Shown here: one piece after another, positions 1-7,108 of the stretch | Numbering within the stretch: the first letter of the stretch is position 1 | How the letters are laid out: each line of letters begins with the position of its first letter | Source of the DNA: Neisseria lactamica | Lineage (GTDB): Bacteria; Pseudomonadota; Gammaproteobacteria; Burkholderiales; Neisseriaceae | DNA length: 19,058 nt | Direction of reading: 5' to 3' | NCBI GenBank assembly: GCA_001067655.1 | Contig: JUNU01000295.1 | Span: 1 to 19,058, forward strand | Made by a program: the position numbers and the translations under genes | The notes under the pieces: model-generated | The model's database searches: none | Seen by the model: the letters and a program-made list of their open reading frames with translations, nothing else | Told to the model about the DNA's origin: nothing

Positions 1-83
1 AGCGTGGGCTTTGCCCACGATAATGTTGGGTAAAAGAGGTCGTCTGAAATTTTGAGTTTGATTCGTGGGCAAAGCCCACGCTA
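1..83. repeat. Miniature inverted-repeat element, copy 1 (at window edge)
   Basis: Arms at 1-20 (AGCGTGGGCTTTGCCCACGA) and 63-82 are near-perfect inverted repeats. Each arm is itself a small palindrome, GTGGGC-TTT-GCCCAC. The core of about 42 bp contains one exact DUS (37-48). The same arms with a largely different core recur at 12058-12143. No coding capacity is seen. The size and terminal inverted repeats resemble a non-autonomous, Correia-like element, but the sequence is not the Correia consensus as I know it. The left end coincides with base 1 of the window, so the outer boundary is not observed. Confidence 0.7.
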
Positions 84-102
84 CGGGTTTCTATTCTCTC
101 CT

Positions 103-210
103 GCTACGGTTTTTGCCGTAGCCGTCGGATTCTCGAATCCGACGGCTATTTGAGATGGCAGCGGCTGTTGTCGGATACAAGCCTCCAACCTGCGACCGGC
201 TACGGTTTGC
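103..210. repeat. Palindromic intergenic repeat, copy 1
   Basis: A hairpin at 103-122 (CTACGG...CCGTAG) is followed by a 26-bp palindrome at 121-146, with arms GCCGTCGGATT/AATCCGACGGC around CTCG. About 60 bp of further sequence (GATGGCAGCGG, GTCGGATACAAG, CCAACC, CCGGCTA) follow. The stretch from 123 to about 203 aligns with 2014-2096. The region is non-coding, and it lies just beyond the stop codon (217-219) of the leftward secreted-protein gene, so it may also end that transcript. Confidence 0.65.
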
Positions 211-216
211 CCAGCA

Positions 217-702
217 TTATTTGCAACGCATCAGTGTACGCGTCCGCCAAACTTTTTTGCCTGAGCCATCCGTCGAGTAATCACGGAATCTTTGCGTCAG
301 CACGCCTCGGTTTAACGAAAACTCAAAATTATCGTTATAAATCTGCGTACCTTGCTCCGGCTCCTCTTCCCGAACGCGTGCCGTACCTGCAATTTTATCG
401 GGCGAATAAATTCGATAATTCAGTTTCGTATATTTCGCACCCCATTCCCAACCATTTAATTCAATTGATTTTTTACCTATTTCAATATAAAAGCCGCTAT
501 CTTCCGACACATCGACATTATCCATAGCAGCGTTTTCATCATAACCCATGGCACATAAAGCCCTTACATGTTTGGGCGATACCTTCCCTTCATAATGCCC
601 GGCCCATTTGCCTTGAAACGCTTGCGGAATATCTTGGGCAGCGGCTTGAAATCCAAGAAGGAGCAAACCGGCGGTCAGAACAGATTTTAAAGTGAGCGAC
701 AT
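217..702 (-). CDS. Small secreted protein of unknown function
   Basis: This 161-aa protein starts with a clear signal peptide: a Lys, a hydrophobic stretch from about residue 8 to 18, and an AAA-Q cleavage site near residue 22. The mature domain is about 139 residues and periplasmic or exported. It contains two cysteines (about C50 and C160) that could form a disulfide, and alternating hydrophobic/polar segments (KWAGHYEG, NFEFSLNRGVLTQRF) that look like a small beta-barrel or lipocalin-like fold. That fold is inferred from pattern only. The ATG is preceded by GAAAGG about 11 nt upstream. It stands alone between a DUS terminator (773-812, ending the upstream mscS transcript) and the palindromic repeat at 103-210. 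I do not recognise the family and assign no function. Confidence 0.8.
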   Translation of the reverse strand: MSLTLKSVLTAGLLLLGFQAAAQDIPQAFQGKWAGHYEGKVSPKHVRALCAMGYDENAAMDNVDVSEDSGFYIEIGKKSIELNGWEWGAKYTKLNYRIYSPDKIAGTARVREEEPEQGTQIYNDNFEFSLNRGVLTQRFRDYSTDGSGKKVWRTRTLMRCK

Positions 703-772
703 TATTTTTGACCTTTCAAGAAAGAGTGTTCAAATCAATATGAATAATACAGGAAACGGAAAGAATATAAAA

Positions 773-812
773 AGGTCGTCTGAAAACCATAAGACAGGTT
801 TTCAGACGACCT
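773..812 (-). terminator. DUS-pair terminator downstream of mscS
   Basis: An inverted pair of exact 12-mer uptake sequences (773-784 and 801-812) extends to a 16-bp stem with an 8-nt loop (789-796). It lies about 75 nt past the mscS stop on the minus strand and is followed on that strand by a T-rich run (rc of 767-772). This is the usual Neisseria arrangement of paired DUS used as rho-independent terminators. Confidence 0.85.
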
Positions 813-880
813 CAGATGGGCTTTGGATTCAAACACCGTATGCCCGCGGTTTCAGCAGGTCGGATTCGTCAATCCGAAAC
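813..880. repeat. Degenerate copy of palindromic intergenic repeat
   Basis: Directly after the DUS hairpin, GATGGGCTTTG and CAAACACCGTATGC match the sequence after the hairpin at 1896-1936 (GATGGGTTTTG, CAAACACCGCATGC). Then comes TTTCAGCAGGTCGGATTCGTC-type sequence matching 2005-2022. The palindrome here has decayed (GTCGGATT then CAATCCGA), and the second half of the element is missing. It is non-coding and lies between mscS and its terminator. Confidence 0.6.
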
Positions 881-886
881 TTACCC

Positions 887-1732
887 TTACCCCTGTTGTT
901 GGATGATATGCACATCGCGCTGCGGGAAAGGAATATTGATATTGGCGGCGCGCAGGTTTTCCACCACCTGCTCGTTCAGCCCGAAGCGGAACGCACCCAA
1001 ATCGGCTTCATTCGTCCACGCCCAAAGCGTGATTTCGATGGCACTGTCGGCCAAGTTGGTAATATATGTTACTGCCTCTTTGCCTTGGGTCTGTACGCAC
1101 AAAGGATGCTCGGTGGCGGCTTTCAAAACGGCGGCTTTGGCGGCCTTCAAATCACAGGCGTAATCGACGCCGACCACCACCTGCACGCGGCACAGCGGCA
1201 TGGAGGAACGATTCACGATACTGTTGCTCATGACGACGCTGTTGGGCAGGATGACTTCTTCGTTATCCGGCGTACTCAGCGCGGTCTGCACCATTTTAAT
1301 TTCGCTAACAAAGCCTTCGAAGCCGTTGACTTTGATGTAGTCGCCGACTTTAAACGGACGGAACAGAATAATCAGCGCGCCGGCGGCAAAGTTCGACAGT
1401 TGGTCTTTCAGCGACAAAGCCACCGCCAAACCCGCGCCGCCGATTAAGGCGGTAACCGACGTGGTCGGAATGCCCAGCTTGCCCAGCGCGGCAATGATGA
1501 TCAGGATTAACAGGCCGACATTAGCCACATTGCCAAGGAAGCTGACGAGCGTTCTGTCCACTTTGGCGCGGGTCAGCGCAGCTTTCATCAAAATGACAAG
1601 GCGGGCGGCAATCCATCTGCCGACAAAGAAAATCGCCAGCGCGGCAACGAGGTTGGTACCGAATGCCATGCCGGTTTCAGCAAGACGTTCCCAGCCCGCG
1701 AACGAAGAGAGGTTTTCAAGATCGAAATTCAT
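887..1732 (-). CDS. mscS: MscS-family small-conductance mechanosensitive channel
   Basis: At 281 aa it is close to the E. coli MscS length (286 aa). Three N-terminal membrane helices are visible at about residues 22-46, 62-84 and 92-125. The third is the glycine/alanine-rich pore helix: GLAVALSLKDQLSNFAAG is followed by the family signature RPFKVGDYI (125-133). A beta domain with PDNEEVILPNS follows, and the C-terminus ends in FPQRDVHI, the counterpart of the MscS-type PYPQ-V tail. The role is release of solutes through the inner membrane on hypo-osmotic shock. The ATG at 1732 gives the expected short N-terminus. The Shine-Dalgarno is weak. The gene is monocistronic and bracketed on both sides by copies of the same repeat module. 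The family call is certain; equivalence to one particular E. coli paralogue is inferred from size. Confidence 0.95.
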   Translation of the reverse strand: MNFDLENLSSFAGWERLAETGMAFGTNLVAALAIFFVGRWIAARLVILMKAALTRAKVDRTLVSFLGNVANVGLLILIIIAALGKLGIPTTSVTALIGGAGLAVALSLKDQLSNFAAGALIILFRPFKVGDYIKVNGFEGFVSEIKMVQTALSTPDNEEVILPNSVVMSNSIVNRSSMPLCRVQVVVGVDYACDLKAAKAAVLKAATEHPLCVQTQGKEAVTYITNLADSAIEITLWAWTNEADLGAFRFGLNEQVVENLRAANINIPFPQRDVHIIQQQG

Positions 1733-2088
1733 GATTTTTATTTATGGTTTAAGAATGGTGAAAATTTTGGATATTATTGGTTTTGCAGCAAGCCTGTCCA
1801 TATTTCAGACGACCTTAAAACCGCGTATCTGGAGCGTATTGAATCCATGAAAGGGACTGCGCCCGTGATTGTATGCCTGTCGGCGGGAAGAATAAAGGTC
1901 GTCTGAAAAACTCTGTGACGGGTTTTCAGACGACCTTGGATGGGTTTTGAGTTTCAAACACCGCATGCGTGCGTACCGCACACACGCTACACACTAATGC
2001 TCAGTTTCAGTAGGTCGGATTCTCGAATCCGACGGCTTTTGGGATGGCAGCGGATTTTGTCGGATACAAGTATCCAACCAACGGCCGG
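1733..2088. other. Gene-free stretch: DUS sites and repeat module
   Basis: This gap of about 356 bp between mscS and the 7-TM protein gene contains the presumed mscS promoter region (no convincing -35/-10), a lone DUS (1804-1815), a DUS-pair terminator (1895-1937), and a full copy of the palindromic repeat (about 1938-2096). No gene-like reading frame with codon bias is seen. Confidence 0.7.
1895..1937 (-). terminator. DUS-pair terminator downstream of the 7-TM protein gene
   Basis: Exact uptake sequences at 1896-1907 and 1925-1936 form a hairpin of about 15 bp with a loop of about 13 nt. It lies about 150 nt past the stop of the leftward gene ending at 2089 and about 160 nt upstream of the mscS start, so it separates the two transcripts. 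Confidence 0.8.
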
Positions 2089-2096
2089 CTATCCTT
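1938..2096. repeat. Palindromic intergenic repeat, copy 2
   Basis: The left part (GATGGGTTTTG...CACCGCATGC) matches 813-845. The right part matches 123-203: palindrome GTCGGATT-CTCG-AATCCGAC at 2014-2033, then GATGGCAGCGG, GTCGGATACAAG and CCGGCTA. A second small palindrome, GGATAC-AA-GTATCC (2062-2075), is perfect here but broken in copy 1. The TAG stop of the 7-TM protein (2089-2091) lies inside the end of this repeat. Confidence 0.65.
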
Positions 2097-3363
2097 TAGG
2101 TATCAAATTTATATATTGGCTAGGTATGTGCCAACATTTACTACCTACATCTTTTCCTATTGAAATTGAGACAGGACAGAAGATCCTAGTATTCCCAGTA
2201 TTCCAAGCCATATACCCGTACAAATGAAATGGAATTTTTTCTTTTTTAGATAATTTAGATAAATCAAAATCTTTTTTATAGCATACCTGTTCTTGTGTAT
2301 AGATTATTTTCTTATCTAAGAATAATGCTTGAAAGTTATTCCATTCTATAAATCGATTATCGATAGAATACCATCTTGCATCTCTCTTATCTTCAATATA
2401 TCCAAGGGCACGCATAGGATTAAAGATAAAATTAGGATATTCAGGCATCAATTTAATTACAATTAATAAAATAAGAAAAGCTGATAGAATAATCATAATA
2501 CTTTCCTTTAAGTAATGCATAGAATTTAATTTTTTATTATTTTTTATTAAAAAATTATGTCTAAGACCTGAAGCGATATAGATAAGAATTAGTATTGTAG
2601 AATTTAATAACTGGTTTAAAAGTCTAAGAAAATTATCCCAGTCTATGAAAATCGTTAGCCACTCAGGAAAATCCTTAGGCAATACTGATAAAATTAATAT
2701 AAAATAAAATATTATAAATAGAGAGTTAAATATTAAAAGAGATAAGGCAATAATACAAGCAGATTTGAAAACATTAGATTTTAGTATCCCACAAACAGTT
2801 TTTTCTTCTATTGAACATTCTATTGGATATTTAGGAAAAAGTATCAATCTGAAAACATAAAAAAGACATAAAACTGATGGCCCTAATACCATAATTAGGA
2901 AGATATTAGTTATTTGTAAACTACTATAATCATAAAAATATGCTGTAATTATTAAAAATATCGATATAATCGGCGTTATAATGAAAAGATTATTGAATCT
3001 AACCAATATATTTTTATCTTTTATATATCTAAATTTTGATTTCAGAATAAAAAAGTACCAAGAAGAAAAAAACAAAGGAATAACCAAAACCAATATAATG
3101 ATTATAGAAAATAATATAAAAGCTCCTATCCATGCTTTAAACGACGACAAAGCATCATAAAATAAATAATTAGAGTTTATGTAATTCAGGTAACTAAAGG
3201 GAACAGCAATACTGCATAAAGTAAACAAAGTAGATATTTTTGCCTTCCAGTTTTCCATGAAAAAATTTGTAAAAACTTTTTTCATAGAAGGATTTATTTT
3301 CTTTTCACGTTTCGATATCCAAGACAGTTTTCGAGCTAACTCTATGTTTTTCCTGTTATTCAT
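2089..3363 (-). CDS. Hypothetical seven-helix membrane protein, AT-rich gene
   Basis: This 424-aa protein starts with a basic cytoplasmic N-terminus (residues 1-40). About seven hydrophobic segments follow (about 42-62, 78-106, 125-145, 151-175, 201-228, 252-267 and 286-306), then a soluble C-terminal domain (about 307-424) with three cysteines (361, 396, 410) and several Trp/Tyr residues. I recognise no family or catalytic motif. The gene is strikingly AT-rich, with Ile/Lys/Asn/Phe codons dominating, unlike the GC-rich genes on both sides and with no DUS inside. This points to horizontal acquisition. The start is ATG at 3363 with no strong Shine-Dalgarno. It sits 76 bp downstream of the polA stop on the same strand. 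The last codons and TAG stop come from the adjoining repeat (2014-2096), so the C-terminus may differ from that of relatives. It could be an immunity or defence-type membrane protein, but nothing in the sequence demonstrates this. Confidence 0.8.
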   Translation of the reverse strand: MNNRKNIELARKLSWISKREKKINPSMKKVFTNFFMENWKAKISTLFTLCSIAVPFSYLNYINSNYLFYDALSSFKAWIGAFILFSIIIILVLVIPLFFSSWYFFILKSKFRYIKDKNILVRFNNLFIITPIISIFLIITAYFYDYSSLQITNIFLIMVLGPSVLCLFYVFRLILFPKYPIECSIEEKTVCGILKSNVFKSACIIALSLLIFNSLFIIFYFILILSVLPKDFPEWLTIFIDWDNFLRLLNQLLNSTILILIYIASGLRHNFLIKNNKKLNSMHYLKESIMIILSAFLILLIVIKLMPEYPNFIFNPMRALGYIEDKRDARWYSIDNRFIEWNNFQALFLDKKIIYTQEQVCYKKDFDLSKLSKKEKIPFHLYGYMAWNTGNTRIFCPVSISIGKDVGSKCWHIPSQYINLIPKG

Positions 3364-3439
3364 TTAAAATCCAAATACACAAATGAAATATATTTATTTA
3401 AAATAAGAAAAGAATGCTGAAAAATATAAGGTTACATAA

Positions 3440-6229
3440 TCAATGCGCCTCTTCCCAATTCATCCCCACACCCACTTCAGCCACCAGCGGTACTTCCAAC
3501 ATCCCTTCGTCCACTTTCGCCATAATCTGTGGCAGTTTTTCTTTCACTAAATCCAGTTCGGCTTCGGGGACTTCCAGCACCAGTTCGTCATGCACCTGCA
3601 TAATCAGTTTGCTTTGTAAGAGGTCGTCTGAAAGCCAGCGGGACACGTCTATCATGGCGCGTTTGATGAGGTCGGAGGCGGTGCCTTGCATGGGGGCGTT
3701 GATGGCGGCGCGTTCGGCTCCGGCGCGGGCGTTGGCGTTTTTGTTATGGATGTCGGACAGGTAGAGGCGGCGGCCGAACAGGGTTTCGACGAAGCCTTGC
3801 GCGGCGGCTTGTTCTTTGGTGCGCTGCATGTATTCGGCAACGCCGGGGTAGCGGGCGAAGTAGCGGTCGATGAAGGTTTTGGCGGACAGGTTGTCTATGC
3901 CCAGCGATTTGGCGAGGCCGTATTGACCCATGCCGTAAATGAGGCCGAAGTTGATGGTTTTGGCATAGCGGCGTTGTTCGGGCGAGACGTTTTCGGGGGC
4001 GATGCCGAATACTTCGGCGGCGGTGCGGCGGTGTACGTCTTCGCCGTTTTGGAACGCGGCGATGAGGGTTTTGTCGCCGGAGAGGTGCGCCATGATGCGC
4101 AGCTCGATTTGGGAATAGTCGGCGGAAACGATGACGCTGCCTTGCGGTGCGGTGAAGGCGCGGCGCACGCGGCGGCCTTCGGCGGTGCGGATGGGGATGT
4201 TTTGCAGGTTGGGGTTGTTGCTGGCGAGGCGGCCGGTAATGGCGACGGCTTGGGCGTAAGTGGTATGCACGCGGCCGTCTTTTGGGGAAATCATTTCGGG
4301 CAGTTTGTCGGTATAGGTGGATTTGAGTTTTGCCAGGCTGCGGTTTTGCAGGATGATTTTGGGCAGCGGATAATCGGGCGCAAGCTGTTCCAACACGGCT
4401 TCGTTGGTGGAAATGCCGCCTTTGGCGGTTTTTTTCAGGCCTTTGGTGGGGATGCCCATTTTGTCGAACAGAATTTCTTGCAGCTGTTTGGGCGAGTTGA
4501 GGTTGAACGGCTGGCCTGCGGCGGCGTAGGCTGCTTGTTCGAGCTTCATCAGCTCGGCACCGAGTTCCGCGCTTTGGCGGGCGAGTTCTGCGCGGTCGAT
4601 TTGTACGCCGTTGCGTTCCATTTCAAACAATACTTGCGCGACGGGCAGCTCCATTTCTTCATACATTTCAAGCTGTTTGGTGTCCATCTGCTCGCGCAGG
4701 TGCGCTTCGAGGCGCAGGGCGAAATCGGCGTCTTGGGCGGCGTATTCGGTCGCCTGCTCAATGGCGACGTCGGCAAACCCGATTTGCTTCGCGCCTTTGC
4801 CGCACAGCGATTCGTAGGTAATGGTTTCCAAGCCCAACCAGCGTTCGGACAATTCGTCCAAGCCGTGTCCGAGATGGCTCTCGATGATGTAGGAAGCGAG
4901 CATGGCGTCGCCGGCAATGCCGTTCAGGGCGATGCCGTAGTTGGCGAAAACGTGTTGGTCGTATTTGAGGTTTTGCCCGATTTTTTTCAGGGCGGGATTT
5001 TCCAAATGCGGTTTCAGACGACCTAATACGTCTTGCAAATCAAGCTGTTCGGGTGCGGCAGTCAGGCTGTGTCCTACGGGGATGTAAACCGCTTCGCCCG
5101 CTTGGAACGCGATGCTGATGCCGACCAGCGCGGCGTTCATCGCGTCTAGGGACGTAGTTTCCGTGTCGATGCCGATTTTGTCCGCCTGCGACAGTTTGTC
5201 CAACAAGGCGGCAAACTGCGCTTCGGTGGTAACGGCTTGATAATCCAGCTTTTCGGGGGCCGGGGCACGTTCTATGATTTTTTCAGACGACGTTTCCATG
5301 TCCAACGCCGCCTGTTCGCCTATCGTATCGCTGCCGAACAAATCACCGTCCGCCGCTTCGTGCATACGGCTTTCCGCTTCTTTCAACCAAGTGCGGAAGC
5401 CCCAGCGTTTGAAATCGACCGCAAGCTGCGACCATTTCGGCGAAGTGCGGCGTAGGCTTTCGAGGCCGTCTGAAAGCTCCGAGTGCAAGTCCACATCCGT
5501 TTTAATCGTCACCAAATCATACGACAGCGGCAGTTGGGGCAGCGCGGCTTGCAGGTTTTCGCCGACCTTGCCCTTAATTTCCGCAGCGTGTTCCATCACA
5601 CCAGCCAACGAGCCGTAGGCTTCCAGCCACTTCACCGCCGTTTTCGGGCCGCACTTCTCCACGCCCGGCACATTGTCCACCTTGTCGCCCATCAGCGCGA
5701 GATAATCACGGATTTGGTCGGGGCGAACGCCGAATTTTTCCTTCACGCCTTCAATATCCAGCGTTTCGCCGCTCATCGTGTTCACTAGCGTCACACGTTC
5801 GTTCACCAGCTGCGCCATGTCCTTATCGCCGGTGGACACCACCACATTCCAACCCGCTTCGCCGGCCATCACCGCCAGCGTGCCGATAACATCGTCCGCT
5901 TCGACTTGCGGAATCACCAGCACCGGCCAGCCCATCAGCCGCACCAAATCCGGCAAGGCTTCCGCCTGCGGGCGCAAATCGTCCGGCATCGGCGGGCGCG
6001 TCGCCTTGTAGTCGGGGAACATCTCGTGGCGGAAATTCTTGCCCTTCGCATCAAACACCACCGCGCAATAATCGTGCACATAATCCGCCCGCAGACGACG
6101 CAACATGTTCAACACGCCGTAAAGCGCACCCGTCGGCGCACCGTCAGGCGCGGTCAATTGCGCCATTGCATGATACGCGCGGTAGAGATAAGAAGAGCCG
6201 TCAACGAGGAGAAGGGTGGGTTTGGACAT
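3440..6229 (-). CDS. polA: DNA polymerase I
   Basis: The 929-aa protein is full length (E. coli Pol I is 928 aa). The N-terminal 5'-3' exonuclease (about 1-290) has LLVDGSSYLYRAYHA, VFDAKG and DYLALMGDKVDNVPG. The 3'-5' proofreading domain (about 330-515) keeps its acidic residues: D355/E357 in IDTET, D424 in LKYDQ and D500 in YAAQD. The polymerase domain (about 520-929) has motif A DYSQIELR (704-711), motif B R754-K757 with NFGLIYG (760-766), and motif C QVHDELVLEVP (878-888). It therefore appears active in all three functions: Okazaki-fragment processing, repair synthesis and proofreading. The ATG at 6229 is preferred over an in-frame start at 6298 because it begins the conserved N-terminus and has AGG about 8 nt upstream. 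Uptake sequences lie inside the gene at 3621-3632, 5013-5024 (both exact) and 5463-5474 (AGGCCGTCTGAA). Confidence 0.98.
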   Translation of the reverse strand: MSKPTLLLVDGSSYLYRAYHAMAQLTAPDGAPTGALYGVLNMLRRLRADYVHDYCAVVFDAKGKNFRHEMFPDYKATRPPMPDDLRPQAEALPDLVRLMGWPVLVIPQVEADDVIGTLAVMAGEAGWNVVVSTGDKDMAQLVNERVTLVNTMSGETLDIEGVKEKFGVRPDQIRDYLALMGDKVDNVPGVEKCGPKTAVKWLEAYGSLAGVMEHAAEIKGKVGENLQAALPQLPLSYDLVTIKTDVDLHSELSDGLESLRRTSPKWSQLAVDFKRWGFRTWLKEAESRMHEAADGDLFGSDTIGEQAALDMETSSEKIIERAPAPEKLDYQAVTTEAQFAALLDKLSQADKIGIDTETTSLDAMNAALVGISIAFQAGEAVYIPVGHSLTAAPEQLDLQDVLGRLKPHLENPALKKIGQNLKYDQHVFANYGIALNGIAGDAMLASYIIESHLGHGLDELSERWLGLETITYESLCGKGAKQIGFADVAIEQATEYAAQDADFALRLEAHLREQMDTKQLEMYEEMELPVAQVLFEMERNGVQIDRAELARQSAELGAELMKLEQAAYAAAGQPFNLNSPKQLQEILFDKMGIPTKGLKKTAKGGISTNEAVLEQLAPDYPLPKIILQNRSLAKLKSTYTDKLPEMISPKDGRVHTTYAQAVAITGRLASNNPNLQNIPIRTAEGRRVRRAFTAPQGSVIVSADYSQIELRIMAHLSGDKTLIAAFQNGEDVHRRTAAEVFGIAPENVSPEQRRYAKTINFGLIYGMGQYGLAKSLGIDNLSAKTFIDRYFARYPGVAEYMQRTKEQAAAQGFVETLFGRRLYLSDIHNKNANARAGAERAAINAPMQGTASDLIKRAMIDVSRWLSDDLLQSKLIMQVHDELVLEVPEAELDLVKEKLPQIMAKVDEGMLEVPLVAEVGVGMNWEEAH

Positions 6230-6268
6230 GGTGAACCTGCTTGAAATAAGTGAAAAATAGATGGATGG

Positions 6269-6297
6269 ATTATAAAGGAAAAGCTCGGTTCTCCCCA
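6269..6297 (-). promoter_or_regulatory. Candidate polA promoter
   Basis: On the minus strand a perfect -10 TATAAT (plus-strand ATTATA at 6269-6274) lies 40 nt upstream of the polA ATG. The 17-nt-spaced -35 position (6292-6297) reads TGGGGA, a poor match, so the assignment rests on the -10 alone. Confidence 0.4.
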
Positions 6298-6377
6298 TGT
6301 GTCTGCAAACGTGTTTCAGCGCGTTTTAGGGTTTACAAAAATAAACCATTTCAAATATTGCGTCTTGTCATTTCATC

Positions 6378-6405
6378 TTGTATATTTGCATACAAATGAA
6401 TACAA
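6378..6405 (+). promoter_or_regulatory. Candidate operator upstream of the RHH-type gene
   Basis: Three copies of one 6-bp half-site lie at regular spacing: TTGTAT (6378-6383), its inverted partner ATACAA (6390-6395), and a direct repeat ATACAA (6400-6405). Centres are 12 and 10 bp apart, about one helical turn. The array ends 16 bp before the ATG of the putative ribbon-helix-helix protein. That family typically binds short repeats spaced by about a turn and often autoregulates, so a self-operator is plausible. This is inference. Confidence 0.4.
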
Positions 6406-6421
6406 ACCAAATCAAACGAAT

Positions 6422-6922
6422 ATGAATGCAACAAACCGTATCCCAGTCAGCGTGCGAATCACTCAGGAAGACGCTGATTTTATTGCCGAATTAAAAATCG
6501 AAGGCGCGAATACGCCGTCTGAAAAAATCCGCGAGCTGCTCAAGCAGGCGCGTTTGGCGCATACGCAGACGCGCGATTACGGTTCCGCGCTGACGGCGCA
6601 GGAGCAGTTTTTCCAAGCGGCGAAACATGACGTTTTACACGCGGAAAAGCAGGCGGGGGTGCATTCTCATATCGTGGCGCGTTTGTTTGAGCAGTTGCCC
6701 GACTTGGGCGCGACGCTTGCCGCCGACCTGCCCGAAGAAGCCGACCTCGACGATTTGAAGAAATACGAACGCGAATTGATGTGGCGCATCGTCCGCCTGA
6801 CCGACAGCATCTTGCAGCTCGCCGTAACCGGCAAAGGCGCGGCATACGATGATACCGTGCTGCAACAGCTTGAAAACACTTTGAAACTGGCGAAGATTGT
6901 GCAGCAGGCGGGCGAAGTTTGA
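6422..6922 (+). CDS. Putative ribbon-helix-helix DNA-binding protein upstream of pspA
   Basis: This 166-aa, soluble, mostly helical protein has an N-terminal segment of about 5-40 with ribbon-helix-helix layout. A strand, IPVSVRIT, is followed by helix A (EDADFIAELKIEG) and helix B (PSEKIRELLKQA). The rest (about 45-166) is charged helix with no motif I recognise. The ATG at 6422 is chosen over an upstream in-frame GTG at 6299 because everything before it lacks coding character and covers the polA-divergent promoter region. The Shine-Dalgarno is weak. The TGA stop (6920-6922) overlaps an exact DUS (6922-6933). The gene points toward pspA, 186 bp away, with a dRS3 repeat between them. The function is probably regulatory, with the PspA/flotillin neighbourhood as the likely target. 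Neither DNA binding nor target is proven from sequence. Confidence 0.75.
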   Translation: MNATNRIPVSVRITQEDADFIAELKIEGANTPSEKIRELLKQARLAHTQTRDYGSALTAQEQFFQAAKHDVLHAEKQAGVHSHIVARLFEQLPDLGATLAADLPEEADLDDLKKYERELMWRIVRLTDSILQLAVTGKGAAYDDTVLQQLENTLKLAKIVQQAGEV

Positions 6923-7108
6923 GGTCGTCTGAAAAAATGGGGCGCATGAAATAGAAGTATTTGTTTGCCGCTATTCCTGTACAGGCTGCCATGCCCGAAT
7001 ATTCCGAAAACGCCAAGGTCTGGATTCCCGCCTGCGCGGGAATGACGGACGGTTGATTATCCCCGTGCCAACTTAAATCAAACACATTTTATTGAAAGGA
7101 AAATTCAA
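6923..7108. other. Intergenic region with DUS and dRS3 repeat
   Basis: This 186-bp gap holds a DUS (6922-6933), a dRS3-type palindrome and the pspA ribosome binding site (AAGGAAAA, about 9 nt before ATG). No small gene and no convincing sigma-70 promoter were seen. Confidence 0.6.
7024..7043. repeat. dRS3-type repeat
   Basis: The 20-mer ATTCCCGCCTGCGCGGGAAT matches the Neisseria dRS3 pattern ATTCCC-N8-GGGAAT. With its flanks (TCTGG before, GAC after) it is shared exactly with 9796-9815. dRS3 repeats are intergenic mosaic components and targets for integration of some filamentous phages. Confidence 0.85.

Noticed and set aside
150..527. 125-codon + strand frame beginning in the palindromic repeat
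   Set aside because: Repeat-derived start, antisense to a gene with a signal peptide and ribosome binding site.
692..1447. 251-codon + strand frame across the terminator, repeat and mscS
   Set aside because: Starts in intergenic repeat and then runs antisense to the well-supported mscS.
1961..1995. GTGCGTACCGCACAC-like palindrome in the repeat copy 2
   Set aside because: Short and explained as a part of the larger repeat; not present in the matching copy at 813-880.
1940..2227. 95-codon + strand frame in the second palindromic repeat
   Set aside because: Translation of the repeat itself plus antisense of the orphan membrane gene; similar spurious peptide arises from the other copies.
3686..5026. 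Long open frame (446 codons) on the + strand opposite polA
   Set aside because: Gly/Phe/Val-rich antisense shadow of a GC-rich gene; polA has full motifs on the other strand.
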